Shown: piece by piece, positions 26,937-36,780 of the stretch | How the letters are laid out: each line of letters begins with the position of its first letter | Numbering within the stretch: the stretch's first letter is position 1 | Assembly (NCBI GenBank): GCA_026986375.1 | Contig: JALSOQ010000005.1 | Coordinates: 98,517-162,516, forward strand | Length of the DNA stretch: 64,000 bases | Direction of reading: 5' to 3' | Source of the DNA: Archaeoglobaceae archaeon | GTDB lineage: Archaea > Halobacteriota > Archaeoglobi > Archaeoglobales > Archaeoglobaceae | The notes under the pieces: generated by a model | Database searches by the model: none | What the model saw: only the letters and a program-made list of their open reading frames with translations | What the model was told of the DNA's origin: nothing | Position numbers and translations under genes: made by a program

Positions 26937-27027
26937 CCCGACCACCTTGACAGTTTGTGTCTAAGATTCAAAGTAGCATATAAGTTTTGCGGTAGGAAGA
27001 TTATTATGTTTCGGCCAAATCGAATAC

Positions 27028-27747
27028 GTGGAACCGCCGGAAGATAAGGAGATGCCCTTAGAAGAGCACTTGGCCGAGCTTAGGAAGAGAGTCATTAGGA
27101 TTTTCGTCGTGATGGTTGCGGGAATCGGAATAACTTTCAGATTCAGCGGGGAACTGATAAGGATTTTCTGGAGGGAAATGCTTCCGGAGGGATTGAGGGT
27201 TTACGTTTTCTCCCCGACGGAGTGGTTCATGGTTCAGCTTACCTTCTCCTTCGTCCTGACGTTCGTCGTATTCTATCCCTACATAGTTTACGAGCTCTAC
27301 CAGTTCGCAAAGCCCGGACTTTACGAGAACGAGAGGAGGTTCGTTAAGACGTTCCTTCCCTTCTCATACGTTTTATTTTTAGTGGGAGTGGGGCTGGCAT
27401 ATTTCATTGTAATCCCGAAGATATTTTCGATAGCCACGATGTTCAACTTGGGAGCAAGACCCATGTTTTCGGCGAAGAGGACGATATACTTGGCTTTCAA
27501 GATACTCTTGGCTTTCGGTCTCGTATTCCAGATACCCGTTTTGGCGGTAATAGCGGTCAGAATCGGGCTGATAGATTCGAAGTGGCTGAGGGAGAAGAGG
27601 ATTTGGATATACCTCATCGTCTTCATCCTCGCCTCGAACGTCACTCTGGACATATCTGGAATAAGTCAACTTGTAATTCTCGCCCTCGTCGTGGTCATGT
27701 TCGAGATAAGCATAATTCTCGCGAAGATCATGGAAAAACGTTTTTAA
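27028..27747 (+). CDS. tatC: Twin-arginine translocase subunit TatC
   Basis: A 239-residue polytopic membrane protein with six predicted helices. Family signatures are MPLEEHLAELRKRVIR at the cytoplasmic N-terminus and EWFMVQLTFSFVLTFVVFYPYIVYELYQFAKPGLYENERR, with the conserved Pro and Glu. It recognises twin-arginine signals and exports folded proteins. The start is uncertain: GTG 27028, or ATG 27052 after AAGGAG. No tatA is visible here. Confidence 0.92.
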   Translation: MEPPEDKEMPLEEHLAELRKRVIRIFVVMVAGIGITFRFSGELIRIFWREMLPEGLRVYVFSPTEWFMVQLTFSFVLTFVVFYPYIVYELYQFAKPGLYENERRFVKTFLPFSYVLFLVGVGLAYFIVIPKIFSIATMFNLGARPMFSAKRTIYLAFKILLAFGLVFQIPVLAVIAVRIGLIDSKWLREKRIWIYLIVFILASNVTLDISGISQLVILALVVVMFEISIILAKIMEKRF

Positions 27748-27769
27748 TGCACGATCCCCCATTCGAAGG

Positions 27770-29041
27770 ATGTTCGACGTTGCGATAAAAAACGGATTGT
27801 GCTTCATAGACGGCAAATTCTTGGAGGCGAGCATTGGAATAGAGGGGAACAGAATCGCATACGTCGGAAGGGATGAAATTTCCGGGGATCTCGAAATAGA
27901 CGCGAGCGACAAGTTCGTTCTGCCCGGACTCTTCAACGCCCACACCCATCTCGCGATGACCCTATTCAGAGGTTACGCCGAAGACATGCCCCTCATGGAC
28001 TGGCTCGAAAAGAAGATTTGGAGGGCGGAAAGGAAGCTCACTCCGGAGGACGTTTACTGGGGATCCATGCTCGGAATCCTCGAAATGCTCAAGACCGGAA
28101 CCACAGCCTTCAGCGACCTCTACATTCACATGGACGAAGTCGCGAAGGCGGTGGGAGAGACGGGAATCAGGGCTGTTCTTTGCTACGGGATGGCGGATAG
28201 GGGAGATGAGGAGAAGGCGAGGAGGGAGCTCGAAATAGGAACGGAATTCGTCAAAAACTGGAACGGAGCGTTTAACGGGAGGATAAAGGCCATATACGGC
28301 CCACACGCCCCATACACCTGCACTCCAGAATTTTTGAAGGCCGTTAAGGAGAAAGCTAAGGAGATGGAAACTTTCGTTCACATCCACGTTTCCGAAACGA
28401 AGCGGGAGGTTGAGAAAATCGAAAGAAGATACGGAAAGACTCCTGTGAGGTTGCTCGACGAGATAGGTTTCTTGGATGATAAGACCGTCATAGCTCACGC
28501 GATATGGTTGGACGATGAAGAGTTGGCGATTCTGAAGAATAGGGGAGTAAGCGTTGCCCATTGTCCAGTGAGCAACCTGAAGCTGTCATCCGGCATAGCG
28601 AGAGTTACGGAGATGCTGAGGTTGGGAATAAACGTCTGCTTGGGAACGGACGGAGCGGCATCCAACAACACTTACAACCTTTTCGAAGAGATCAAGCTGA
28701 CTTCCCTTCTGCAGAAGGTAAAGACGGGGAGAGCCGATGCTTTGAAGGCAAGGGAAGTTCTGGAGATGGCCACGAAGAACGGATACAGGGCTTACGGGTT
28801 GGAAGGTGGGGAGTTGAGGCAGGGGAGGCTCGCAGACGTAATCGTGATCGAGAGGAGGTTCAACCATTCCCCCGTTTACGATCCGATTCACAGCATAGTC
28901 TATGCGAGTTACGGATGCGAGGTTAGTCACGTTATAGTAGATGGGGAACTCATCGTTGAAGACGGAATAGTTCTGACGATCGATGAGGATAAAGTGGTCG
29001 ATAAGGTGGAGAGGCTTAAGGAGAAGTTCTTGGAAGATTAG
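27770..29041 (+). CDS. Adenosine-nucleoside deaminase (DadD/MtaD family)
   Basis: A 423-residue amidohydrolase that deaminates 5'-deoxyadenosine, S-adenosylhomocysteine or methylthioadenosine. Metal-binding motifs are GLFNAHTHLAMTLFRG, HIHVSETKREV, HAIWLDDEEL, HCPVSNLKLSSG and LGTDGAASNN. In archaea it recycles SAM by-products, useful in a genome rich in radical SAM enzymes. ATG 27770 is 23 bp after tatC. DadD versus MtaD cannot be separated here. Confidence 0.88.
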   Translation: MFDVAIKNGLCFIDGKFLEASIGIEGNRIAYVGRDEISGDLEIDASDKFVLPGLFNAHTHLAMTLFRGYAEDMPLMDWLEKKIWRAERKLTPEDVYWGSMLGILEMLKTGTTAFSDLYIHMDEVAKAVGETGIRAVLCYGMADRGDEEKARRELEIGTEFVKNWNGAFNGRIKAIYGPHAPYTCTPEFLKAVKEKAKEMETFVHIHVSETKREVEKIERRYGKTPVRLLDEIGFLDDKTVIAHAIWLDDEELAILKNRGVSVAHCPVSNLKLSSGIARVTEMLRLGINVCLGTDGAASNNTYNLFEEIKLTSLLQKVKTGRADALKAREVLEMATKNGYRAYGLEGGELRQGRLADVIVIERRFNHSPVYDPIHSIVYASYGCEVSHVIVDGELIVEDGIVLTIDEDKVVDKVERLKEKFLED

Positions 29042-29081
29042 GGCAAAGCCTTTATAATAATCGTTACGAATGGCATAAGCT

Positions 29082-30311
29082 ATGAGGGAGGTTGTTGAGC
29101 TAAAGGGACACATCATCGACTCGATGATTCTGCCGAAAGTCCTCGACACGATAATAGAGATGGGAGGAGACTTCGAAATACTCGAACTTAGGGTGGGAAA
29201 GACTAAGACGGACGAAAGCTACTGCAAAATGATTGTAGAGGGGGACGAGAAGCTTTTTGAAGAATTGGAGAAGTTGGGTGTCCTTCTGCCGAAGAAGGAG
29301 GTTAAGGTCGCTCCGGCTCCGGCGGATAAGGTGTTGCCGGACGGATTTTACGCGACCACCCATCACCCGACTTACGTCTACATAAACGGACAGTGGAAGA
29401 AGGTGAAAAACATAGAGATGGACTGCGTTATCGTCATAGAGAACGGAGAGCCAGTTTGCAAGAGGCAGGGGCTCGTTAAGAAGGGGGATTTGGTAGTAGT
29501 TGGGCACGAAGGGATAAGGGTGGAGGTTCCTCAGAGACCGAGGGAGCCGACGGACATATTCGGATTCATGACCTCCGAGGTTTCAGCTGAGAAGCCGGTG
29601 AACTCCCTTATAAAGAGGCTCGCTAAAGAGATGAAGAAAATAAAGGACAACGACGGATTCATAATCCACGTGGTCGGAACCGCAGTGGCACACACCGGAG
29701 CGGATGAGGCTCTCGCCGAACTCATTAGAATGGGATACTGTCAGGCTCTGTTTACGGGAAACGGGTTTGCAGTGATGGACATAGAGAAGCAGTTGTTCGG
29801 AACGACTTTGGGCATGGACAAGAATACCGGAAAGGTTTACAAGGGTGGATACAGGAACCATTTGGTTGCGATAAACGAGATGTGGAAGTCCGGGGGGATA
29901 AAGAAGGCTGTGGAGAAAGGAATTCTTAAGTCGGGTGTTCTTTACGAGTGCGTGAAGAACGACGTTCCTTTCGTGATAGCGGGCTCTATAAGAGACGACG
30001 GCCCTCTGCCTGACACGATAACGGACGTCATGCAGGCTCAGGATGAAATGAGGAAGTATATATGGAAAGCGGCGGAGAGCGGAAACGGAATGTGCATAAT
30101 CTGGGCATCGATGCTTCACGGAATAGCCACCGGCAACATGCTTCCTTCGACGGTTAAAACGGTTATCGTCGACATGAATCCATACGTAGTAACGCGTTTG
30201 CTCGACAGGGGAACGACGCACGCTTTAGGAATAGTCAGCGATCCGGGAGTCGTTCTGCCGATGCTCGTAAACGAATTGAAGAAGCTTGAGGAGGAAGAAA
30301 AGGAAAAATAA
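29082..30311 (+). CDS. Archaeal ornithine cyclodeaminase (TIGR00300, LOR/SDH-like)
   Basis: A 409-residue protein of the archaeal TIGR00300 family. The N-terminal part (VVELKGHIIDSMILPKVLD, LRVGKTKTDESYCKMIVEG) is the LOR/SDH bifunctional-enzyme domain. The C-terminal Rossmann-like part carries HVVGTAVAHTGADEAL and GNGFAVMDIEKQLFGT. A methanogen member has been described as converting ornithine to proline, replacing the usual enzyme. ATG 29082; probably follows dadD in one transcript. Confidence 0.8.
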   Translation: MREVVELKGHIIDSMILPKVLDTIIEMGGDFEILELRVGKTKTDESYCKMIVEGDEKLFEELEKLGVLLPKKEVKVAPAPADKVLPDGFYATTHHPTYVYINGQWKKVKNIEMDCVIVIENGEPVCKRQGLVKKGDLVVVGHEGIRVEVPQRPREPTDIFGFMTSEVSAEKPVNSLIKRLAKEMKKIKDNDGFIIHVVGTAVAHTGADEALAELIRMGYCQALFTGNGFAVMDIEKQLFGTTLGMDKNTGKVYKGGYRNHLVAINEMWKSGGIKKAVEKGILKSGVLYECVKNDVPFVIAGSIRDDGPLPDTITDVMQAQDEMRKYIWKAAESGNGMCIIWASMLHGIATGNMLPSTVKTVIVDMNPYVVTRLLDRGTTHALGIVSDPGVVLPMLVNELKKLEEEEKEK

Positions 30312-30347
30312 TTAAAAATTTTTGATCCAACAACGTCGGTGGTTCGG

Positions 30348-31649
30348 ATGTTCTGGAATCCGAGCGTCGAAAGGATGCCTCAAAAAGATCTGCGGGAGTT
30401 GCAGGAGAGGAAACTGAGGGCTCTGGTTTACTACGCTTACGAGTATTCTCCGTTTTATAGAAGAAAGTTCAAGGAGATGGGTTTACATCCTTGGGATATC
30501 AGAGGGCTGGACGATCTGCCCAAGTTGCCGTTCACGAGAAAGCAGGATTTGAGGGACAACTATCCTTTCGGAATGTTCGCGGTTCCCCTTTCTCAGATAG
30601 TCAGATTCCACGCTTCGAGCGGAACGACTGGCAAGCCGACCGTAGTAGGATACACGGCGAAAGACATCGATATATGGGTCGAGTGCATGTGCAGAAGCCT
30701 TACCGCCTGCGGGGTTACCAATGAGGACATAGTCCAGATAGCATACGGCTACGGGTTATTCACCGGAGGTTTAGGTTTCCACTACGCCGTCGAGAGGTTA
30801 GGAGCAACCGTAATCCCGATTTCAGCCGGAAACACTCAGAGGCAGATAGAACTCATTAAGGATCTTCAGACGACGGTGATATGTTGCACGCCATCGTATA
30901 TGCTCTACCTCACGGAATACGCCACAAAGATGGGTGTGGATATCGCTGGAGACACCAAGCTGAGAATGGGAATATTCGGTGCTGAACCTTGGAGCGAGGA
31001 GACGAGGAAGAGGATAGAGAAGAAGACGGGCATAACGGCTTACGACGTTTACGGAACTTCGGAGTTGAGCGGGCCGTTGTTTACGGAGTGCGTTGAAAGG
31101 CACGGCATTCACATATGGGCCGACCACTTTCTGATAGAGGTAATCGATCCGGAAACCGGAGAGCAGGTTGGCGAAGGGGAAAGGGGAGAACTCGTCGTAA
31201 CGACGTTAAGCAAGGAAGCTCTACCGCTCATAAGGTGGAGGACGGGAGATATAACCATCATGGAGACGGAAAAGTGTGCGTGCGGTAGGACGCACCCGAG
31301 AATTATGAGGATATTGGGAAGGGCGGACGACATGATAATAGTAAGGGGCGTCAACGTCTTTCCGAGTCAGATAGAGCACGTCCTCATGCAGATTCCGGAA
31401 GTTGGGGAGCACTACATGATAATCCTCGATAGGAGGGAGGACGGGCTAGATGAGATGACCGTTCAGGTTGAGCTAAGCGATAAGGCGAAGATCGATAGAA
31501 CTACGGACATACTCGAACTCGAAAGGAGGATCGAGGAGCAGTTGAAAGCCGTGCTCGGAATTAGGGCGAAGGTGGAAGTCGTGAACCCCGGAACTCTGCA
31601 GAGGTTCGAAGGAAAGGCCAAGAGGGTCATCGATAGAAGGAAGATTTAA
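30348..31649 (+). CDS. paaK: Phenylacetate-CoA ligase
   Basis: An adenylate-forming ligase of about 433 residues that activates phenylacetate or a related aryl acid. The phosphate loop is FHASSGTTGKPTVVGYT. Further motifs are YDVYGTSELSGPLFTEC, GELVVTTLSKEALPLIRWRTGD and GRADDMIIVRGVNVFPSQIE. ATG 30348 sits 7 bp after GGTGG. A Cys pair (EKCACGRTHPRI) is usual in anaerobe homologues. In Archaeoglobales it may serve aromatic or indolepyruvate-derived acids. Confidence 0.9.
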   Translation: MFWNPSVERMPQKDLRELQERKLRALVYYAYEYSPFYRRKFKEMGLHPWDIRGLDDLPKLPFTRKQDLRDNYPFGMFAVPLSQIVRFHASSGTTGKPTVVGYTAKDIDIWVECMCRSLTACGVTNEDIVQIAYGYGLFTGGLGFHYAVERLGATVIPISAGNTQRQIELIKDLQTTVICCTPSYMLYLTEYATKMGVDIAGDTKLRMGIFGAEPWSEETRKRIEKKTGITAYDVYGTSELSGPLFTECVERHGIHIWADHFLIEVIDPETGEQVGEGERGELVVTTLSKEALPLIRWRTGDITIMETEKCACGRTHPRIMRILGRADDMIIVRGVNVFPSQIEHVLMQIPEVGEHYMIILDRREDGLDEMTVQVELSDKAKIDRTTDILELERRIEEQLKAVLGIRAKVEVVNPGTLQRFEGKAKRVIDRRKI

Positions 31650-31698
31650 ACTGAACTTTTTCAAGTTTTTGAGGATCGTAAAATAAAAAAAATAAAAG

Positions 31699-32037
<339 letters not shown>

Positions 32038-33246
32038 TCACGAGTAAGCAACTTCTCCGTGCTGGGATATGTCCAATCCAACGTATTCCTCCTCCTCCCT
32101 GACCCTCAGCCCCATAACGGCGTCGAGAATCTTCGCTATTACGAAGGTTACGACGAAGGCGTAGGCTATGGCCGAGATGGCCCCCACTATCTGAACCACG
32201 AACTGGTGAACGTTTCCGTATATCAGTCCGGTGTAGTCGTTCACCGCCTTGGTCGCGAATATACCCGTGGCTATGGCTCCCCAAAGCCCTCCTATTCCAT
32301 GCACAGCCCATGCATCCAAGCTCTCGTCGATCCCCTTGCTTATTCTGAATAGCATCGCGAAGTAGCAAAGAACTCCAGCGACCGCCCCTATAACTATCGA
32401 CGATAGAGGATCTACGAATCCCGCCGCTGGAGTTATCGCTACCAATCCCGCTATGGCTCCGCTCGCTATTCCCAAGCTACCCGGCTTACCCTCCTTTATC
32501 CAGCTCGCGAACATCCAAGCCAGAGCACCGGCAGCCGCAGCAGTGTTCGTGTTTACGAACGCAACGCTTGCAAGGGTTCCGGCTGTTAAAGCACTTCCGG
32601 CGTTGAATCCGAACCAACCGAACCACAGCAAGGCGGTTCCGAGCAGAGTCATCGGAATGTTGTGGGGCTCCATCGAATACTCTCCGAATCCCATCCTCTT
32701 TCCTATAACGAAGGCTAAGGCCAAAGCGCTAAAACCTGAGCTTATGTGGACTACCGTTCCACCTGCGAAGTCCAAAGCTCCTAACTTTGCGAGCCATCCG
32801 TTGCCCCAGACCCAGTGGGCGAGCGGATCGTAAACCAGAGTAGTCCAGAGGATCGCGAAAACTATGAAAGCTGAGAGCTTCATCCTCTCCGCCATCGCGG
32901 AAGTCACTATCGCCAGAGTTATGGCGGCGAATACGAGCTGGAACACGACGTAGGCTAATGCCGGAACCGTGGGAGCGTAGCTGAGGGAGCCTTTCAGCAG
33001 TCCTACGAGTCCGAGAAAAGATCTGTTGAACCCTATGAACCCGTTGACGTCGTTTCCGAAAGATAACGCGAATCCGAAGAGTATCCACTGAACGCTGACT
33101 ATTGCGAATGCTAAAAAGCTCATGGCGATCATTGACAAGACGTTCTTCCTTCTAACCATCCCTCCGTAGAACAGTCCCAATCCGGGAGTCATCAGCATCA
33201 CTAACGCCGCTGAGGCGAGTAGCCATGCGGTATCTCCGCTATTCAT
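32038..33246 (-). CDS. amt: Ammonium transporter Amt
   Basis: An 11-helix ammonia channel of about 402 residues from ATG 33246; the frame runs open to 33288. Signatures are [43 protein letters not shown] (first pore His) and [15 protein letters not shown] (second pore His). It precedes its regulator glnK. The AT-rich region 33247-33400 between amt and the divergent ilv promoter holds TATA-like sequences (AAAATTTTTAA) but no GGAA-N6-TTCC NrpR-type operator that I can see. Confidence 0.93.
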   Translation of the reverse strand: MNSGDTAWLLASAALVMLMTPGLGLFYGGMVRRKNVLSMIAMSFLAFAIVSVQWILFGFALSFGNDVNGFIGFNRSFLGLVGLLKGSLSYAPTVPALAYVVFQLVFAAITLAIVTSAMAERMKLSAFIVFAILWTTLVYDPLAHWVWGNGWLAKLGALDFAGGTVVHISSGFSALALAFVIGKRMGFGEYSMEPHNIPMTLLGTALLWFGWFGFNAGSALTAGTLASVAFVNTNTAAAAGALAWMFASWIKEGKPGSLGIASGAIAGLVAITPAAGFVDPLSSIVIGAVAGVLCYFAMLFRISKGIDESLDAWAVHGIGGLWGAIATGIFATKAVNDYTGLIYGNVHQFVVQIVGAISAIAYAFVVTFVIAKILDAVMGLRVREEEEYVGLDISQHGEVAYS

Positions 33247-33371
33247 AGCGTCCGGCACGTTTATGATGTTTTTAAAAATTTTTAACAAATCGTCCTAAAA
33301 ATTCATAATTTTTCATAGTTATGCCCGCTACACTGAGGATTTCTTTTAGCGAACGCGGATAACTATCATCG

Positions 33372-33386
33372 AAAAATATTTAAAAT
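33372..33386 (+). promoter_or_regulatory. Promoter of the ilv leader/ilvBN
   Basis: AAAAATATTTAAAAT contains a good archaeal TATA box (TTTAAAA, centre near 33382) with purine-rich BRE sequence before it. Expected initiation is near 33405-33408, which coincides with the ATG of the leader ORF at 33407. A short near-palindrome CGGT-G-ACCG (33391-33399) lies between TATA box and start and could be an operator. Confidence 0.6.
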
Positions 33387-33406
33387 TAGCCGGTGACCGC
33401 AGACCG

Positions 33407-33475
33407 ATGGCCAAAGTTCCCTCAACATCAGTAGTTTTCGTATCCATTATCGTATCCATTTTGTTGGTAGAGTAA
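33407..33475 (+). CDS. Putative ilv leader peptide (22 codons)
   Basis: A 22-codon ORF ends 37 bp before ilvB. Eleven codons are Val, Ile or Leu: Val4, Val9-Val10, Val12, Ile14-Ile15-Val16, Ile18-Leu19-Leu20-Val21. The clustered run ([15 protein letters not shown]) matches the amino acids made by the downstream IlvBN enzyme. The TATA box places the transcript start at or just before the ATG, so the peptide would be read from a leaderless mRNA. The stop at 33475 is 5 nt before a GC hairpin with a T run. This is the layout of bacterial ilv attenuators; function here is inference. Confidence 0.6.
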   Translation: MAKVPSTSVVFVSIIVSILLVE

Positions 33476-33480
33476 TTCGC

Positions 33481-33501
33481 CCCGCTCTTCTGCGGGTTTT
33501 T
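33481..33501 (+). terminator. Attenuator-like hairpin and T5 before ilvB
   Basis: CCCGC-TCTTCT-GCGGG forms a 5-bp GC stem with a 6-nt loop and runs directly into TTTTT, the form of an intrinsic terminator. Archaeal polymerase can terminate on T runs. The CCCC at 33480-33483 can alternatively pair with GGGG at 33502-33505, which is part of the ilvB SD (GGGGTGG). Either fold could control ilvB expression. Confidence 0.5.
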
Positions 33502-33512
33502 GGGGTGGTTTT

Positions 33513-35177
33513 ATGCGTGCTGCAGATGCGATCGTCAAGGCTCTGGAGATGGAGGGTGTCGAGCACGTATTCGGAATACCCGGAGGAGCGATTTTGGAAG
33601 TCTACGACGCCCTATACGATTCCGAAATAGTCCACATTCTGACGAGGCACGAGCAGGCTGCGGTTCACGCAGCGGACGGATACGCGAGGGCTACTGGTAA
33701 GGTTGGAGTCGCTTTTGCGACATCCGGCCCGGGAGCGACGAACACCGTTACCGGCATAGCCACAGCATACATGGACTCTTCGCCGATAGTCGTTATGACC
33801 GGGCAGGTGCCCAGAGCTATGATAGGAAACGACGCCTTTCAAGAGGCGGACATAACCGGCATAACGATGCCGATAACGAAGCACAACTACTTGGTTACGG
33901 ACGAAAGACAGCTTTTGAGGACGATTAAAGAAGCGTTCTACATAGCTCAAACCGGAAGACCCGGACCGGTTTTGATAGACCTACCGAGGGACGTCACGAT
34001 GGCGGACATAGAGTTCGAATATCCCGAGAAGGTCGATCTCATCGGTTACAAGCCTAAAACGAAAGGCCATCCGAAGCAGATTAAGAAGGCTGTGGATCTG
34101 ATAATGCAGGCGGAGAGGCCGATAATTTTGGCCGGCGGAGGTGTCAGGCTTTCAAATGCACATGAAGAGGTGCTTAAGCTTGCAGAGACGATTCCGGCAT
34201 TCGTAGTTACAACGCTGATGGGTAAAGGTGCAATTCCCGAAACCCATCCCCTCTGCTTGGGATTCATAGGCATGCACGGAACCAAATACGGAAATTATGC
34301 AGTGATGGAGGCGGATCTGATAATAGCGATCGGTTGCAGGTTTAGCGACAGAACCGTCGGGAAGTTCAGCGAATTCGCACCGAATGCAAAGATAATCCAC
34401 ATAGACATAGATCCGGCCGAAATTGGAAAGAACGTCAGAGTTGACGTGCCGATAGTCGGGGATGCGAAGTCGGTTCTGCGGGAGATGATAAAGATGATAA
34501 AGCACAAGCAGAGGAAGGAGTGGTTCGATAGGGTTGAGGAGTTGAGGAGAAAGTATCCTTTAAAGTATAAGCGGGATGAGAACGTCATCAAGCCTCAGTT
34601 CGTGGTTGAGAAGGTCTTCGAATTGGCTCCAGATGCTATCGTAACGACCGAAGTCGGTCAGAATCAGATGTGGGCGGCTCAATACTTCAAAGTCAAACAT
34701 CCGAGACAGTTCATAACTTCGGGCGGATTGGGAACTATGGGATTCGGATTTCCGGCCGCTATGGGTGCTCAGGTCGCTTTTCCGGATAGGATAGTTGTGG
34801 ATATTGCCGGAGACGGGAGTTTTCTGATGAACATTCAGGAACTCGCCACGTGCGTCGATTACGACATTCCGGTTAAGGTCTGCATTCTGAACAACGCTTA
34901 CTTGGGAATGGTCAGACAGTGGCAACAGCTTTTCTACAGGAGGAGGTATTCGGCCACCCGTTTGAGGTATCCGGAATTGAGCTTCGAGAAGATTGCAAAA
35001 GGATTCGGAGCTCACGGGATTACCGTAGAAAAGCCGAGTGAAGTTGAAGACGCTCTAAAGGAAGCTTTCGAGATAGATAAGCCCGTAGTTATAGACTTCC
35101 ACGTCGAAGTTGAGGAGAACGTGTTTCCGTTCGTTCCTCCGGGCAGGTCACTTCTGGAGGTGTTGGACGGTGAGTGA
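33513..35177 (+). CDS. ilvB: Acetolactate synthase large subunit
   Basis: A 554-residue ThDP enzyme making 2-acetolactate or 2-aceto-2-hydroxybutyrate for Val, Leu and Ile. The N-terminal catalytic Glu is in [16 protein letters not shown] / [15 protein letters not shown]. The FAD and quinone-oxidase-like region is present, and the ThDP motif is [43 protein letters not shown] precedes ATG 33513. It lies behind a Val/Ile/Leu-rich leader ORF and overlaps ilvN by 8 bp. Confidence 0.95.
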   Translation: MRAADAIVKALEMEGVEHVFGIPGGAILEVYDALYDSEIVHILTRHEQAAVHAADGYARATGKVGVAFATSGPGATNTVTGIATAYMDSSPIVVMTGQVPRAMIGNDAFQEADITGITMPITKHNYLVTDERQLLRTIKEAFYIAQTGRPGPVLIDLPRDVTMADIEFEYPEKVDLIGYKPKTKGHPKQIKKAVDLIMQAERPIILAGGGVRLSNAHEEVLKLAETIPAFVVTTLMGKGAIPETHPLCLGFIGMHGTKYGNYAVMEADLIIAIGCRFSDRTVGKFSEFAPNAKIIHIDIDPAEIGKNVRVDVPIVGDAKSVLREMIKMIKHKQRKEWFDRVEELRRKYPLKYKRDENVIKPQFVVEKVFELAPDAIVTTEVGQNQMWAAQYFKVKHPRQFITSGGLGTMGFGFPAAMGAQVAFPDRIVVDIAGDGSFLMNIQELATCVDYDIPVKVCILNNAYLGMVRQWQQLFYRRRYSATRLRYPELSFEKIAKGFGAHGITVEKPSEVEDALKEAFEIDKPVVIDFHVEVEENVFPFVPPGRSLLEVLDGE

Positions 35178-35655
35178 GAGGAGGACCATAGCGGTTTTGG
35201 TTGAAAACAAGCCCGGAGTTCTGGCGAGGGTATCTTCACTGTTCAGGCGTAGGGGTTTCAACATAGAGAGCTTGGCGGTTGGAACGACGGAGAGGGAGGA
35301 CATTTCGAGGATGACGATAGTCGTTAAAGGAGACGACAGAACGCTTGAGCAGGTAATGAAGCAGTTGAACAAGCTGATCGAGGTCATTAAGGTCAGCGAT
35401 TTGAGCGAGAACAGCGTTGAAAGGGAGTTGGCCCTCATAAAGGTTCACGCACCTCCGGCGAAGAGGAGCGAGATTATCGAAATTGCGAACATATTCAGAG
35501 CGAGAATCGTGGACGTTGCGAGGGACAGCTTCATAATCGAGATTACTGGAGATGAGGATAAGATAAACGCCTTCGTCGATCTAATGAGGCAGTTCGGAAT
35601 TAAGGAGATGGCGAGAACGGGCAAGATTTCGATGGCGAGGGGGAGCAAGACGTAG
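35170..35655 (+). CDS. ilvN: Acetolactate synthase regulatory subunit
   Basis: A 161-residue small subunit from GTG 35170. The N-terminal ACT domain ([35 protein letters not shown]) binds branched-chain amino acids and gives feedback inhibition. The C-terminal ALS_ss_C domain is intact ([30 protein letters not shown]). An in-frame ATG at 35110 lies inside ilvB and gives a non-family N-terminus, so I reject it. Overlap with ilvB implies coupled translation. Confidence 0.93.
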   Translation: MSERRTIAVLVENKPGVLARVSSLFRRRGFNIESLAVGTTEREDISRMTIVVKGDDRTLEQVMKQLNKLIEVIKVSDLSENSVERELALIKVHAPPAKRSEIIEIANIFRARIVDVARDSFIIEITGDEDKINAFVDLMRQFGIKEMARTGKISMARGSKT

Positions 35656-35691
35656 GTTAAGCTTAAATACAATCGAAGGTGTGTCATAGCT

Positions 35692-36216
35692 ATGGCGAGA
35701 AAGCCGGCGAGAATGTGGAGGAGGTTGGAGAGGCCTTACACGAGGGTGGAATACATCGACGGAGCTCCCGGAACGAGGATAAGGCAGTTCGAGATGGGTA
35801 ACAAGTCCGCAGACTTTCCCGTCATGCTCACGCTCGTGGCTGAGGAGGCCGTGCAGATAAGGGATGTAGCTCTCGAAGCCGCGAGGCTCGCCGCCGGAAA
35901 GTTCATGGCGAAGACGGCCGGAAGTAGCAACTACAAGCTCAAGATAAGGATTTACCCGCACCACGTTCTCAGAGAGCACAAGATGGCGGTTGGAGCGGGA
36001 GCGGACAGAATTTCGCAGGGTATGAGGAAAGCTTTCGGAAAGCCGGTTGGAAGAGCGGCACAGGTCTATCCGGGAGACAAGATCATTAGCCTCTGGGCTA
36101 AGCCGGAGCACTTCGAATTCGCAAAGGAGGCTTTGAAGAGGGCGAGCCAGAAGTTGCCCACTCCGACGAAAATAATAGTCGAGAAGGGAGCAGAGTTGCT
36201 GAAAGGAAAAATTTGA
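35692..36216 (+). CDS. rpl10e: Large ribosomal subunit protein uL16 (L10e)
   Basis: A 174-residue archaeal L10e protein at the central protuberance of the 50S subunit. It begins MARKPARMWRRLERPYTRVEYIDG and contains KLKIRIYPHHVLREHKMAVGAGADRISQGMRKAFGKP, both diagnostic. It starts 37 bp after ilvN with an AT-rich segment (TTAAGCTTAAATAC) that can serve as its own promoter. It converges on hsp20 with no gap. Confidence 0.95.
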   Translation: MARKPARMWRRLERPYTRVEYIDGAPGTRIRQFEMGNKSADFPVMLTLVAEEAVQIRDVALEAARLAAGKFMAKTAGSSNYKLKIRIYPHHVLREHKMAVGAGADRISQGMRKAFGKPVGRAAQVYPGDKIISLWAKPEHFEFAKEALKRASQKLPTPTKIIVEKGAELLKGKI

Positions 36217-36630
36217 TCATTCGACCTTTATAACTTTCTTCTTCGCCTTCTCCGTCTTTGGCAGGATTATTTCCAAGACTCCGTTGTTGTATCTTGCCTT
36301 TATCTTGTCCACGTCTACCTCTGCCGGAATGGTAATTCTCCTATAGACTTCTCCAAATCTCCTCTCCCTCCTCAGATAGTTTTCGGCCTTCTCTTCCCTC
36401 TCTTCCTTTCTAACCGCCTTTATTACGAGCTCTCCATCTTCTACCCATATCTCTATATCATCCTTTCTGAAGCCCGGAAGATCCGCTACGACCCTGATGT
36501 TGTCCCCCTCATCGATGATGTCTACGGGAAACGTTTCGATAGTTCTCGTTCCAATCCTTTCAAATTCCTCGAAAATTCTGTTAAGCCTCTCTTGCATTCT
36601 CCTTATCTCCTCAAACGGATCGAAGATCAT
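36217..36630 (-). CDS. Small heat-shock protein Hsp20
   Basis: A 137-residue alpha-crystallin-type chaperone that holds unfolding proteins. The N-terminal region has FEEIRRMQERLNRIFEEFER. The alpha-crystallin domain runs from about residue 40 (VDIIDEGDNIRVVADLPGF) to YNNGVLEIILPKTEKAKKK. SD GGGGGTGGTGG precedes the ATG. The palindrome at 36658-36674 overlaps the predicted start site and matches the Archaeoglobus heat-shock operator, so the gene is probably repressed by an HSR1-type regulator. Confidence 0.93.
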   Translation of the reverse strand: MIFDPFEEIRRMQERLNRIFEEFERIGTRTIETFPVDIIDEGDNIRVVADLPGFRKDDIEIWVEDGELVIKAVRKEEREEKAENYLRRERRFGEVYRRITIPAEVDVDKIKARYNNGVLEIILPKTEKAKKKVIKVE

Positions 36631-36657
36631 TTTCCACCACCCCCTTAACCTTATTTC

Positions 36658-36674
36658 CCTAACTTTTAGTTAGG
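36658..36674 (-). promoter_or_regulatory. HSR1-type heat-shock operator of hsp20
   Basis: CCTAAC-TTTTA-GTTAGG is a perfect 6-bp inverted repeat with a 5-bp spacer. It fits the CTAAC-N5-GTTAG motif reported for the Archaeoglobus fulgidus repressor HSR1 upstream of its hsp20 operon. On the minus strand the TATA box (ATTTTAAATA, about 36680-36690) places initiation within the palindrome, so a bound repressor would block the start site. Confidence 0.75.
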
Positions 36675-36780
36675 TTTTGTTGTATTTAAAATTTTTGCGA
36701 TATTATAATTTTATATATAAAAATATATTTTCAAAGACTTGCAAAACGCTTAAAAATCACTTCGAACAAAACAATTTCGA

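Noticed and set aside
33247..33371. NrpR-type operator between amt and ilvB
   Set aside because: No GGAA-N6-TTCC palindrome is visible. The region is only AT-rich with TATA-like sequences.
35110..35169. ATG-initiated N-terminal extension of ilvN inside ilvB
   Set aside because: The added residues ([13 protein letters not shown]) do not match the family, while GTG 35170 gives a normal ACT-domain start.
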